Positions 1 to 9,803 of a stretch of 64,000 nt of DNA are shown one piece after another (position 1 is the first letter of the stretch; each line of letters opens with the position of its first letter). The translations under genes and the position numbers were made by a program. Below the pieces are notes generated by a model. The model was not told the origin of the DNA, did no database searches, and worked only from the letters and a program-made list of their open reading frames with translations. The stretch comes from Gemmobacter sp. (GTDB lineage Bacteria > Pseudomonadota > Alphaproteobacteria > Rhodobacterales > Rhodobacteraceae), in NCBI RefSeq assembly GCF_034676705.1, contig NZ_JAUCBS010000002.1, positions 444,001-508,000 of the forward strand. Reading direction: 5' to 3'.

Positions 1-384
1 GCCGTGGCACCGGACGAACCCGACTATGGCGCCTATCTGAACTGGCTGCATCATGGCGAGGCGACGCTGACCTTTCCCCAGACGATCTGGCTGCGCTATG
101 TGCTGTTCGACCCCGACCAGACCCATGCCCAGGTCGGCGAGGATTACCGGATCTGGTTCCTGAAACGGCTGAAGATGCTGGAGGCCACCCTGTCCGACGG
201 GCGGGAATTCCTGGTGGCCGGGCGGTTCACCATGGCCGACATCGTGGTGTCCTATGCCATCCAGCTGGCCGCCGTGCTGAAGGCCCGCGACGAGATCGCC
301 CCCCCTGTCATCGCCTGGTCCGACCGGCTGACCACGCGCCCCGCCTGGCAACGCGCGCGGGCGGCGTCCGTCCCCGGCGGCTGA
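1..384 (+). CDS. Glutathione S-transferase, C-terminal part (5' end outside window)
   Basis: The frame is open from the first base, so the gene starts upstream; 127 residues are visible. They match the all-helical C-terminal domain of cytosolic glutathione S-transferases, including the helix with FLVAGRFTMADIVVSYAI. That stretch contains the conserved Asp (MADI) N-capping the core helix. The thioredoxin-like N-terminal domain is missing, so the class and catalytic residue cannot be judged. It lies 18 bases before the BKACE gene on the same strand and may share its transcript, but a role in that pathway is only inferred. Confidence 0.8.
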   Translation, partial: AVAPDEPDYGAYLNWLHHGEATLTFPQTIWLRYVLFDPDQTHAQVGEDYRIWFLKRLKMLEATLSDGREFLVAGRFTMADIVVSYAIQLAAVLKARDEIAPPVIAWSDRLTTRPAWQRARAASVPGG

Positions 385-402
385 TCCCCGAAAGGAATGC
401 CC

Positions 403-1275
403 ATGTCCAAGGTTCTTGTCACCTGCTCGCTGAATGGCGTGCTGACCGATCCGCGCCAGCACAACGTGCCGGTCACCCCCGCCGAAATGGCGGCCGAGGC
501 ACGGCGCGCCTGGGATGCGGGCGCCAGCATCATGCATATTCACCTGCGCGACCAGTCGGCGCAGGGCGGCAACCTGCCCAGCTGGGACATCGGACTATCG
601 CGCGAGGTGCAGGCGGCCATCCGCGACGCCTGCCCCGGCGTCATCATCAACCATACCACCGGCGTGGTCGGCCCCGGCTACAGCCAAGCGCTGGACATCG
701 TGCGCGCCACCGCACCGGAAATGGCGGCCTGCAATGCGGGCACGCTGAACTATCTGAAAACCCGCAAGGACGGCAGCTGGGCCTGGCCGCCCATGGTGTT
801 CGACAACCCGGTCGAAAAGGTGCAGGAATTCATCGACGCCATCACCTCGGTCGGCGCCATCCCGGAATTCGAATGCTTCGATACCGGGATCGTGCGGTCC
901 GTCGGCATGTTCCGGCAGGCGGGCATGTTCACCGGCGCGCCGCAGATGAACTTCGTGATGGGCGTGGCATCGGGCATGCCCTGCCGGGCCGACCTGCTGC
1001 CGATCCTGTGCGATCTGGCCCCGGATGACGCGCGCTGGCAGGTCACCGCGATTGGGCGGGCCGAGATCTGGGCCACCCACCGCGCCTGCGCCGAGCTGGG
1101 CGGCCATCTGCGCACGGGGCTGGAGGATACGTTCTACCTCGCCTCGGGGGAAAAGGTCACCTCGAACGGGCAGCTGATCGACGAGATCGTCGGCATCGCC
1201 CGCGATGCCGGCCGCGAACCGGCCACGGCGGCCGAGGCGCGGGCGATCCTGGGATTGCCCGCCACCCGGGCATGA
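403..1275 (+). CDS. BKACE (DUF849) beta-keto acid cleavage enzyme
   Basis: This 290-residue protein belongs to the beta-keto acid cleavage enzymes, TIM-barrel zinc enzymes that condense a beta-keto acid with acetyl-CoA to give acetoacetate and a new CoA ester. The zinc-binding HxH is in MHIHLRD (about H45/H47), and the third ligand motif GLED is near E241. The length is normal for the family. An in-frame ATG lies at 397, but AAAGGA at 391-396 sits directly against it and is 6 bases before the ATG at 403, so 403 is preferred. The substrate cannot be read from sequence; the family includes 3-keto-5-aminohexanoate, dehydrocarnitine and beta-ketoadipate types. It ends convergently with the fadB-like operon. 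Confidence 0.88.
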   Translation: MSKVLVTCSLNGVLTDPRQHNVPVTPAEMAAEARRAWDAGASIMHIHLRDQSAQGGNLPSWDIGLSREVQAAIRDACPGVIINHTTGVVGPGYSQALDIVRATAPEMAACNAGTLNYLKTRKDGSWAWPPMVFDNPVEKVQEFIDAITSVGAIPEFECFDTGIVRSVGMFRQAGMFTGAPQMNFVMGVASGMPCRADLLPILCDLAPDDARWQVTAIGRAEIWATHRACAELGGHLRTGLEDTFYLASGEKVTSNGQLIDEIVGIARDAGREPATAAEARAILGLPATRA

Positions 1276-1286
1276 CCGGCACCGCC

Positions 1287-1311
1287 CAGGGTGGGGTTCA
1301 ACCCCACCCTG
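1287..1311. terminator. Hairpin between convergent genes
   Basis: A perfect 12-bp inverted repeat (CAGGGTGGGGTT and its complement, one central base) lies in the 54-bp gap between the BKACE stop and the stop of the opposing fadB-like gene. Neither strand has a long T run, so it is a probable bidirectional terminator rather than a textbook one. Confidence 0.65.
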
Positions 1312-1329
1312 CCGGCCGCATGGCGCGGC

Positions 1330-3429
1330 TTACCCCGCCTGCCAGCCCGAGATCCGCCCACCTTCGGCGGCCAGCCGGCGCAGCAGGGGCGAAACGGTCC
1401 AGTCGCCATGATCGTTGCCCAGCACCTGCGCATAATGGTCCAGCCGGGCAACGATACGGTCCAGCCCGATTTCATCGGCCATGAACAGCGGCCCGCCGCG
1501 CCAGGCCGGGAAGCCGTAGCCGGCGGTCCAGACCACATCCACGTCGCTGCCGCGCAGGGCGATGCCTTCGTCCAGGATCTTCGCCGCCTCGTTCACCATG
1601 GGGAACAGCAGGCGTTCCAGGATTTCCTGATCGCTCACATCCTTGCGCCGGGCAATGCCCAGCCCGGCCGCCAGCCCGGCCACCATCTCGGCCTGCGCCG
1701 GATTGTCCAGCGCATCGCGCCCCTGATAGCGGTAATAGCCCTGCCCGGTCTTTTGCCCGTGCAACCCTTCGGCAAACATGGTGCGGCAGACGATGCGGTA
1801 GCCAGGGTGCTGCGGGCCTTCGCCACCGGCGATCCATTCGATCACCGTGCGCGCGCCCACATCGACGCCGGCCATGTCCAGCATGCGGTTCGGCCCCATG
1901 GCCATGCCCAGATACGCCGGGTTTTCCACCACCCCGTCGATGCGCGCCGGGCTCAGCCCCTCCAGCTGCATCGCCTCGGCCTCGCGCATGTAGACTTCGG
2001 CCATGCGGTTGCCGATGAAGCCGTAGCACACGCCGCTGACCACCGCCGTCTTGCCGATGCGCCGCGCCAGCGCCAGCCAGGTGGCCAGCACATCGGCCGA
2101 GGTTTCGCGCCCGCGCACGATTTCCAGCAGCCGCATGATATGGGCCGGCGAAAAGAAATGCGTGCCCAGCACATCGCCCGGCCGCCCGCTGGCCGCTGCG
2201 ATCCTGTCCACATCCAGCGTCGAGGTATTGGAGGCGATGATGGCGCCCGGCTTGCAGATCGCGCCCAGCCTGGCCGCCAGATCCAGTTTCAGGGCCATAT
2301 CCTCGAACACCGCCTCGACCACCACATCGCAGGTGGCGAATGCGGCCAGATCGGTGCTGCCCGTCATGCGGGCGCGTTTTGCGGCGGCGGCTTCAGCGGT
2401 CAGCCGGCCACGCTTCACCAACTGGGCAAAGGTGGTGTCGATGCGTTCCATGCCACGGGCCAATGCCTCGGGCGTGGTTTCCACCAATGTCACCGGCAGA
2501 TCGACCAGCGCAAAGTTCATGGCAATGCCGGCGCCCATGGTGCCCACGCCCAGCACGCCGACCGATTGCACCGGGCGCAGCGCCAGCCCGTCGGGCAGGC
2601 CGGGGATGCGGGTGGCGGCGCGTTCGGCCTTGAACACATGGCGCAGCGCGCGCGAACTGGCCGACGGCACCAGCGCGGCGAATTCCGCCGCCTCCAGCGC
2701 CTGCCCGGCCGCATAGTCACCGGCCGCTGCCGGCAAGGCGCGGGCCAGGGCGGCCAGGGCGGGCGACCACGGCTTTTTCGCCGCCTCGGCCTGGGCCAGC
2801 GCGGTGACGGCGGCCAGATCGCCCGCCGCCTTGCGCGCCGATACACGCGGTGGGGCTGCCGCCAGCGACAGCGCCAGATCGCGCGCAGCACCGGACAGGT
2901 CGTCGGTGATCCGGTCGATCAACCCGCGGTCCAGCGCCTCGGCCGCCGCGATGGGCTTGCCGGTGGACATCATGTCCCAGGCCTTTTCGAACCCCACCAG
3001 ACGCGGCAGCCGCTGGGTGCCCTGCGCGCCGGGGATCAGGCCCAGGGTGATTTCCGGCAACCCCAGCCGGGTGCCCGGCGCCGCAACCCGGCCATGGCAC
3101 GCCATGGCCAGTTCCAGCCCGCCGCCCAGAACCGAGCCGAACAGTTCCGCCACCACCGGGCGCGACTGGCCTTCCAGACGGATCAGGAAATCGTTCAGCG
3201 CCGCCGCCGAATAGCCCGGCACGTCAAAGCCCGGAATGTCGCCGCCCGCCACGAAGGTGCGCCCCGTGCAGCGCAGGATCAGGCCTTTCAGCGCCGGGTC
3301 ACTTTCGAACGCGGTCAGCGCGGCGATCAGGCCATCGGTCGTGGCCGGATCCAGCGAATTGACCGGCGGATTGTCGATCAGCGCGATGCCAAAGCCATCC
3401 TCGCGCAGGAAGGTGACGGGGTGGGTCAT
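1330..3429 (-). CDS. Fused enoyl-CoA hydratase / 3-hydroxyacyl-CoA dehydrogenase (FadB/FadJ-like)
   Basis: This 699-residue bifunctional beta-oxidation enzyme hydrates an enoyl-CoA and oxidises the 3-hydroxyacyl-CoA with NAD+. The N-terminal crotonase domain (about 1-190) keeps both catalytic glutamates (E106 in LGGGLELA, E126 in LGLPE). The dehydrogenase domain starts at the dinucleotide motif GVLGVGTMGAGIA (about 291-303). It has NTST (about 401-404) and the catalytic His of THFFSPAH (about H424), followed by the C-terminal repeat. GGAG lies 9 bases before the ATG. It is the last gene of the long minus-strand operon; with the thiolase upstream it would give a complete cleavage spiral except for an acyl-CoA dehydrogenase. 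Confidence 0.92.
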   Translation of the reverse strand: MTHPVTFLREDGFGIALIDNPPVNSLDPATTDGLIAALTAFESDPALKGLILRCTGRTFVAGGDIPGFDVPGYSAAALNDFLIRLEGQSRPVVAELFGSVLGGGLELAMACHGRVAAPGTRLGLPEITLGLIPGAQGTQRLPRLVGFEKAWDMMSTGKPIAAAEALDRGLIDRITDDLSGAARDLALSLAAAPPRVSARKAAGDLAAVTALAQAEAAKKPWSPALAALARALPAAAGDYAAGQALEAAEFAALVPSASSRALRHVFKAERAATRIPGLPDGLALRPVQSVGVLGVGTMGAGIAMNFALVDLPVTLVETTPEALARGMERIDTTFAQLVKRGRLTAEAAAAKRARMTGSTDLAAFATCDVVVEAVFEDMALKLDLAARLGAICKPGAIIASNTSTLDVDRIAAASGRPGDVLGTHFFSPAHIMRLLEIVRGRETSADVLATWLALARRIGKTAVVSGVCYGFIGNRMAEVYMREAEAMQLEGLSPARIDGVVENPAYLGMAMGPNRMLDMAGVDVGARTVIEWIAGGEGPQHPGYRIVCRTMFAEGLHGQKTGQGYYRYQGRDALDNPAQAEMVAGLAAGLGIARRKDVSDQEILERLLFPMVNEAAKILDEGIALRGSDVDVVWTAGYGFPAWRGGPLFMADEIGLDRIVARLDHYAQVLGNDHGDWTVSPLLRRLAAEGGRISGWQAG

Positions 3430-3458
3430 GCGGGAGTCTCCAGAATAACGGAAAAATA

Positions 3459-4340
3459 TCAGCCGATGCGCGCGCGGGCGGCGGCTTCGGCGCGGGCGGC
3501 AAGGGTGGACAGCAGCGCATTCACGCGCCCCGGATCCTCCCACGGCAGCCAATGGCCAAGGGCGGGCCAGATCTCGATGGCGGCCTGCGGGCCCAGCCCG
3601 GCGATGAACCGGCGCCGGTCGCCCAGATTGTCGCGCACCAGCGCATCTTCGGCCCCCCAGACGGCATGGATCCAGCATGTGCAGCCGGCCAGCGCCGCAT
3701 CGGCCAGATCGGCGCGGGCCAGGTCGCGGTATTTGCCGATCGCGGATTCGGCGCACAGCGTCTGGATGCGGATGGCGGTGTCGTCCAGACTGTCGGTGCC
3801 ATGCAGCATCAGGACGCGCAGGTTGTTGGCATGGGCGGCGGGCCGGTCGGCCGGTGGCAGCCCGCGCCAGGATTGCATGCCGGGCAGATGCGCGGGACCG
3901 GGGCCGCAGTTCGGCGCCCCCAGCAGAACCACGCCTTCGGCCCCGGTCTGCGGCGCGATGAAGCCCGACAGCATGGCGCCAAAGGAAAACCCGCAGATCA
4001 GGTGCGGCGTATCCCCGATCATCCGGCGCAGGGTGGCGGCGATGGGCGCGGCAATATCGGCCATGCTGGCCGCACCGGGCGGCACCGGGGTGCCGCCATA
4101 GCCCGGAATGTCGCACACCAGCAGCCGGTGCCGCGCCGACAGCGCGCGGATATTGCCCGCCCAGTGCAGCCACGATCCGAACCCGCCATGCACCAGCACG
4201 ATCAGCGGCCCCCGGTCCCCCCACATCCGCCAATGCACCTGCGCGCCGGCATGGTCCAGCACCACATGGCGCGCCGCGTCGTGCAGCTCGCGCAATGCGG
4301 GCGGCAGGTCGTCGGGGGGAATGCCGGGGGCGGGGGTCAT
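3459..4340 (-). CDS. Alpha/beta hydrolase
   Basis: This 293-residue alpha/beta hydrolase-fold protein shows the oxyanion-hole motif HGGFGS, a nucleophile elbow GFSFG (Ser nucleophile) and a C-terminal catalytic His in LGHWLPWED. The acidic residue is probably the Asp in GAEDALV. No signal peptide is seen, so it is likely cytosolic. It sits between the thiolase and the hydratase/dehydrogenase in a CoA-ester operon. A role as thioesterase, esterase or carbon-carbon hydrolase on an intermediate is possible, but the sequence does not say which. Confidence 0.8.
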   Translation of the reverse strand: MTPAPGIPPDDLPPALRELHDAARHVVLDHAGAQVHWRMWGDRGPLIVLVHGGFGSWLHWAGNIRALSARHRLLVCDIPGYGGTPVPPGAASMADIAAPIAATLRRMIGDTPHLICGFSFGAMLSGFIAPQTGAEGVVLLGAPNCGPGPAHLPGMQSWRGLPPADRPAAHANNLRVLMLHGTDSLDDTAIRIQTLCAESAIGKYRDLARADLADAALAGCTCWIHAVWGAEDALVRDNLGDRRRFIAGLGPQAAIEIWPALGHWLPWEDPGRVNALLSTLAARAEAAARARIG

Positions 4341-4356
4341 GCGCGGGGCGCCCGTG

Positions 4357-5544
<1,188 letters not shown>

Positions 5545-5628
5545 GTTCGGCTCCTCCTGCCCCTTGGGGCCAATTCTTCCAGCCAAAGGGCGCGCAGGCC
5601 AGTGGCGGCTGCGGCGCGGGCTGCTGTT

Positions 5629-6405
5629 TCAGATACCTGAAATGGTCACGCCGCCATCCGCGACGATCACCTGCCCGGTGATGAACCCCGATGCCGGCGC
5701 GGCCAGAAACACCGCCGTGCCGGCGATTTCGTCCGGGTGCCCGATGCGGCCCAGCGGGGTGCGCGTTTCATAGGTCGTGCGCGAGGCCGGGTTATCCCAC
5801 AGCGCGCGGGAAAAATCGGTCTGGATCAGCCCAGGCGCAATGCAGTTGACGCGCACATTCTCAGGCCCGAATTCCACCGCCAGATTGCGCGCCATCTGCA
5901 TGTCGGCCGCCTTGGAGATGTTGTAGGCCCCGATGACCGGCGAGCCTTGCAGCCCGCCGATCGACGATACCAGAATGATCGACCCCGCCCGCCGCGCCCG
6001 CATCTGCGGCGCGACCATGCCGATCAGCCAGTGGTTGGCGATGACATTGCTGTCCAGCACCTTGCGGAACGCCTCGTCCGATATGCCGCCCATCGGGCCA
6101 TAATACGGGTTGGCGGCGGCGTTGCAGACCAGCGTGTCGATACGGCCCCAGTCGGCCAGCGTGCGATCCACCATGGCCGCCAGCGCGGCCTTGTCCGACA
6201 GGCTGGCGGCCACCGCCATGGCGCGGCCGGGGCCATGGACGGCGGCGATCTCATCCACCACCGCCTGACAGGCGGCTTCCTTGCGCGACGACACCACCAC
6301 CTTCGCCCCCGCCTCGGCCATGCGCAGGGCAATGGCGCGGCCGATCCCGCGCGAGGCGCCGGTGATCACGGCAACCTGACCGTCCAGCGAAAACAGCGGC
6401 GACAT
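5629..6405 (-). CDS. Short-chain dehydrogenase/reductase (SDR)
   Basis: This classical SDR of 258 residues has the cofactor motif TGASRGIG near the N-terminus, NAA in CNAAAN, catalytic Ser in VSSIGG and the YNISK active site. It ends with the usual ITGQVIVADGG region. A second ATG lies at 6411, but GAGGA touches it and is 6 bases from the ATG at 6405, so 6405 is chosen. It likely oxidises or reduces a hydroxy/keto intermediate of the CoA pathway encoded around it; substrate unknown. It follows the carboxyltransferase gene by 12 bases. Confidence 0.9.
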   Translation of the reverse strand: MSPLFSLDGQVAVITGASRGIGRAIALRMAEAGAKVVVSSRKEAACQAVVDEIAAVHGPGRAMAVAASLSDKAALAAMVDRTLADWGRIDTLVCNAAANPYYGPMGGISDEAFRKVLDSNVIANHWLIGMVAPQMRARRAGSIILVSSIGGLQGSPVIGAYNISKAADMQMARNLAVEFGPENVRVNCIAPGLIQTDFSRALWDNPASRTTYETRTPLGRIGHPDEIAGTAVFLAAPASGFITGQVIVADGGVTISGI

Positions 6406-6417
6406 GAGCATTCCTCG

Positions 6418-7935
6418 TCAGATCGCGTCGATATAGGCGCGGCGCGGGCGGTTGGGATCCAGGTTGGCAAAGCTCGCCATCGTCAGCAGCAGCAGGCGGC
6501 GGGTATCGGCCGGGTCGATCACGTCGTCATACAGGAACCGCGCCGCCGTCTCGACCGCCGATCCATCGTGGCGCATCGCCTCCAGCAGCTCGGCCCGTTT
6601 CGCATCGCGCGCGGCATCGTCGGGGATCGCGGCCAGATCGCGGCCATGGGCAATTTCCACCGCCCCCTCCAGCCCCATGCCGCCATATTGCGCGCCGGGC
6701 CAGGCCAGCAGCACCGCCGGGCGCAGCGCCTGCGAGCCCATGATGTAGAACCCAAGGCCGAACGCCTTGCGCAGCACCACCGACATGATCGGCACCCGCG
6801 CATTGGCCAGCGCCATCAGCAGGCGAGAGCCATGGCGCACGATGCCGGTCAGTTCCGATTCCGGCCCCACCATCAGCCCGGGCGTATCGCACAGCAGCAG
6901 CACCGGAATGTCATAGGCATCGCACAGCTGGGTGAACCGCGCGGCCTTGTCGCCCGCCGGGCTGTCGATGGCGCCGGCCAGATACATCGGCTGGTTCGCG
7001 ACCACCCCCACGGTGCGCCCGCCCAGCCGCCCCAGCGCGGTGACCACCGCCTTGCCGAACCCGCGCCGCAGTTCCTGCACCGACCCCACGTCCAGGATCC
7101 CGTCCATCACCTTGCGCACGTCATAGGCGCGGCGGGGGTTGTCCGGCACCAGCTTGCGCAGGCGCAGCGGGTCGGGTTCCGTCACCGCGGCCACCGAGGG
7201 GGCAAAGAACGCCAGATAGGTCTTCACCTCGGCAATCGCCTGTTCGTCGGTCTCGACGGCAATATCCACCACGCCGCTGGCGACATGCACATCCAGCGGG
7301 CCGATCTCCTCGGGCGTCAGGCGGGTGCCGGTGGCGGCAGCCACCAGCGGCGGGCCACCGATGCCGATGGCGCTGCCCTGCACGCCGATCAGGCAATCGC
7401 ACATGCCGGCAAGGTTGGCATGCCCGGCAAAGGCGCGCTGCGGCACCACGCCCACGGTGGGCACCAGCCCCGACAACTGGGCGAACAGCACAAAGGTTTC
7501 CGGCGCCAGCCGCCGCCCCGGCGCACCATCCTGCGGCCGCGCGCCGCCGCCATCCAGCCAGCAGACCACCGGCAGCTTCAGCCGCGCGGCATGGGCGAAC
7601 ATGCGGCTGATCTTGTGGTGGTTCATGTAGCTTTGCGAGCCGCCATGCACCGTATAGTCGTAGAACACCACCGCCACCGGCCGGCCCTGCACCTGCGCGG
7701 TGCCCATGATCAGGCCATCCGCCGCCGCCTCCATCCCGGCAATCGCGGGGCGGACAAGCCCGCCGTATTCGACGAAACTGCCCGCATCGACCAGCGCCGC
7801 CAGCGCCTCGCGCGCGGTCAGGTGGCCGCGGGCGTGCTGGCGGGCGACAGCTTCGGGGCGGGCCGCATCGGTCAGGGCGGCGCGGGAATCCAGGGCAACC
7901 GTCAGGTCATCGGTGCGGGCAGGGGTCGCGGTCAT
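6418..7935 (-). CDS. Acyl-CoA carboxylase carboxyltransferase subunit (copy 1)
   Basis: This 505-residue carboxyltransferase of the PccB/MccB/GcdA type has both crotonase-fold halves. It transfers CO2 between carboxybiotin and an acyl-CoA. The first oxyanion-hole region is WLDGGGARPQDG and the second half carries LLCDTPGLMVG and GGMGLEGAVEI. The usual SGGARIQEG motif is altered, suggesting an unusual acyl group. The gene lies just before a free biotin-carrier domain gene (9-base gap). No biotin carboxylase is found in the window, so either a housekeeping subunit is borrowed or the enzyme acts as a biotin-dependent decarboxylase/transcarboxylase subunit. A second, diverged copy is at 17609-19174. 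Confidence 0.87.
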   Translation of the reverse strand: MTATPARTDDLTVALDSRAALTDAARPEAVARQHARGHLTAREALAALVDAGSFVEYGGLVRPAIAGMEAAADGLIMGTAQVQGRPVAVVFYDYTVHGGSQSYMNHHKISRMFAHAARLKLPVVCWLDGGGARPQDGAPGRRLAPETFVLFAQLSGLVPTVGVVPQRAFAGHANLAGMCDCLIGVQGSAIGIGGPPLVAAATGTRLTPEEIGPLDVHVASGVVDIAVETDEQAIAEVKTYLAFFAPSVAAVTEPDPLRLRKLVPDNPRRAYDVRKVMDGILDVGSVQELRRGFGKAVVTALGRLGGRTVGVVANQPMYLAGAIDSPAGDKAARFTQLCDAYDIPVLLLCDTPGLMVGPESELTGIVRHGSRLLMALANARVPIMSVVLRKAFGLGFYIMGSQALRPAVLLAWPGAQYGGMGLEGAVEIAHGRDLAAIPDDAARDAKRAELLEAMRHDGSAVETAARFLYDDVIDPADTRRLLLLTMASFANLDPNRPRRAYIDAI

Positions 7936-7944
7936 TCCGGGGCC

Positions 7945-8160
7945 TTATCCGATCACGAACAGCGGCTGGCCGGCCTTGACCACATCGCCCTCGGCCACGA
8001 GGATTTCCGCCACGCTGCCCGACCGGCCGGCCGATACCGGAATTTCCATCTTCATCGCCGACAGGATGACCACCGCGTCATCCTCGGTCACGGCGGCGCC
8101 TTCCTCGATCTCGACGGCGGCGACAACGCCGGCCATTTCGGATTTCACTGTGATGCCCAT
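7945..8160 (-). CDS. Stand-alone biotin carboxyl carrier domain
   Basis: This small 71-residue protein consists only of a biotinyl/lipoyl attachment domain. The biotinylation site is AMKM (Lys about 37) in LSAMKMEIPV, and the mirrored hairpin half ends VKAGQPLFVIG. It should be biotinylated by BirA and shuttle CO2 for the carboxyltransferase encoded immediately downstream. Usually this domain is fused to biotin carboxylase in acyl-CoA carboxylases; free carriers are known from decarboxylases, urea-amidolyase-like systems and AccB. It is the only carrier in the window for two carboxyltransferases. Confidence 0.9.
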   Translation of the reverse strand: MGITVKSEMAGVVAAVEIEEGAAVTEDDAVVILSAMKMEIPVSAGRSGSVAEILVAEGDVVKAGQPLFVIG

Positions 8161-8182
8161 GGTTTCCTCCGTTCGCGCGGCG

Positions 8183-9799
8183 TCAGGCGTTCAGCCGCGT
8201 GCGTTTGAGTATGATGCCGGCCGCTTCGCGGTCCCAGGTGTCGGGGGTGATGCCCTGATCGCGCAGGACATGCTTTTGCACCTTTTGCGTGGGCGTGCGC
8301 GGCAGTTCGGCGACGACGCGCAGATAGCGCGGCACCATGAAATGCGGCAGGCGACGTTGCAGGAAGCCCGCCATTTCCACCGGATCGTGCCCGGCGGGAT
8401 CGCGCAGGATCATCACCGCCATCACCTCCTCCTCGCCAATGGCATCGCGGGCGGCGATCACGGCCACCTCGGCCACATTGGGGTGGCGGGCCACCTCTGC
8501 CTCGACCTCGAAGCTGGAGATATTCTCGCCCCGGCGGCGGATCGCGTCCTTCATGCGGTCGGCAAAGAAGAAGTTGCCATCGGCATCGCTGCGAAAGGCA
8601 TCGCCAGTGTGAAACCAGCCGTTGCGCCAGGCGCGGGCGGTTGCCTGCGGGTCGCGGTGGTAGCCATCGGTAAAGACCCACGGGGTATCCGCCCGCACCA
8701 CCAGTTCGCCCACCACGCCGGGCGGCAGTTCGCAATCGTTGCCATCGACCACCCGTCCCTGAACGCCGGGGCGCAGCCGGCCGCAGGTGCCGGGCAGCGC
8801 GGGGTAAAGGTCGGAAAAGATCGGGGTCGAGATCTCTGTCATGTTGAACAGGGTATACACCTCGCAGCCGAAGCGGGTGCCGAAGGCGCGGGCATCCATC
8901 ACCAGCGGGATCATCAGCGCCACGCGCAGCGGCGTATCGGCATCGTCCGGGGTGGCGGGCGCCGCCCAGACCAGCGGCGTCATCGACCCCAGCATGGTGA
9001 CCACGGTGGATCCCGTGCGCCGGATGGCGGCCCAGAAATCCGACGCGCGGAACGAGTCGACCACCGCGATCGAGGCGCCGCGCATCAGCATGGCATAGAC
9101 CGGCACGGTGCCCCCGACATGGAACAGCGGCAGGTTGACCATGAAGCGGTCATCCGCCGTCAGCATGCGATAGGGATAATCGCAGACCGACCACAGGTGC
9201 AGGTAGCTGGACCGCACCGCCTTGGACCGCCCCGTGGTGCCCGAGGTGAACATCAGGCATTGCAAATCCCACGGTTCGACCCGGCGGTCCAGCCGGTCCA
9301 GCACGGCCGGGTCGCCGTCCAGCACCTCGGCACCATGGCAGGGCAGCGCCAGCGCGGGTGCAGGGCCCGACAGGACCACCGCCGCCCCCAGCCGCGCGGT
9401 CGGCACCTCGGCCAGGCGGTCGGCCAGGCCCGAATGCACCACGATCAGCCGCGCATCGGACAGATCCAGCGCATGTTCCAGCACCCCGCCGCGATAGGCC
9501 AGGTTGATCGGCACCATCACCGCGCCAAGGTAGTTCACCGCGAACCACACGCGCAGCATGTCGGGCCCGTTCGGCAGCCAGACCGCGACATGATCGCCCT
9601 TGCGGATACCCAGGCCCGCCAGCCCCGCCGCCGTGCGCCGCACCACCTGCGCCAGATCGGCATAGGTCCAGCGTGTGCCATCGTCGAACAGGGCAAAGAC
9701 CGCATCGGCGCGGTCCACCGCCAGCCGGTCGACCATGGCCTGCAACACGCAGGCATCGCGCGGGGGCATCCGCGGATCCAGCCGGGGTTCGGTCGTCAT
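8183..9799 (-). CDS. Acyl-CoA synthetase (AMP-forming), CaiC-like
   Basis: This 538-residue member of the adenylate-forming family activates a carboxylic acid to its CoA thioester. The P-loop-like motif is MFTSGTTGRSKAV, the A5 region is TLFNMTEIST, the A7 motif is WFHTGD and A8 is DAIRRRGENISSFEVE. The catalytic Lys region near the C-terminus reads PRTPTQKVQK. The RRRGENIS hinge form is typical of crotonobetaine/carnitine-CoA ligase-like and related bacterial ligases. It lies between the transporter genes and the biotin carrier, so it probably activates the imported acid. A diverged paralogue is at 16014-17612. Confidence 0.9.
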   Translation of the reverse strand: MTTEPRLDPRMPPRDACVLQAMVDRLAVDRADAVFALFDDGTRWTYADLAQVVRRTAAGLAGLGIRKGDHVAVWLPNGPDMLRVWFAVNYLGAVMVPINLAYRGGVLEHALDLSDARLIVVHSGLADRLAEVPTARLGAAVVLSGPAPALALPCHGAEVLDGDPAVLDRLDRRVEPWDLQCLMFTSGTTGRSKAVRSSYLHLWSVCDYPYRMLTADDRFMVNLPLFHVGGTVPVYAMLMRGASIAVVDSFRASDFWAAIRRTGSTVVTMLGSMTPLVWAAPATPDDADTPLRVALMIPLVMDARAFGTRFGCEVYTLFNMTEISTPIFSDLYPALPGTCGRLRPGVQGRVVDGNDCELPPGVVGELVVRADTPWVFTDGYHRDPQATARAWRNGWFHTGDAFRSDADGNFFFADRMKDAIRRRGENISSFEVEAEVARHPNVAEVAVIAARDAIGEEEVMAVMILRDPAGHDPVEMAGFLQRRLPHFMVPRYLRVVAELPRTPTQKVQKHVLRDQGITPDTWDREAAGIILKRTRLNA

Positions 9800-9803
9800 C
9801 GGC

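Noticed and set aside
1291..4101. Very long open frame on the plus strand opposite the fadB-like gene and hydrolase
   Set aside because: High-GC shadow frame: His/Arg/Gln-rich low-complexity translation with no family motif, wholly antisense to two well-supported genes.
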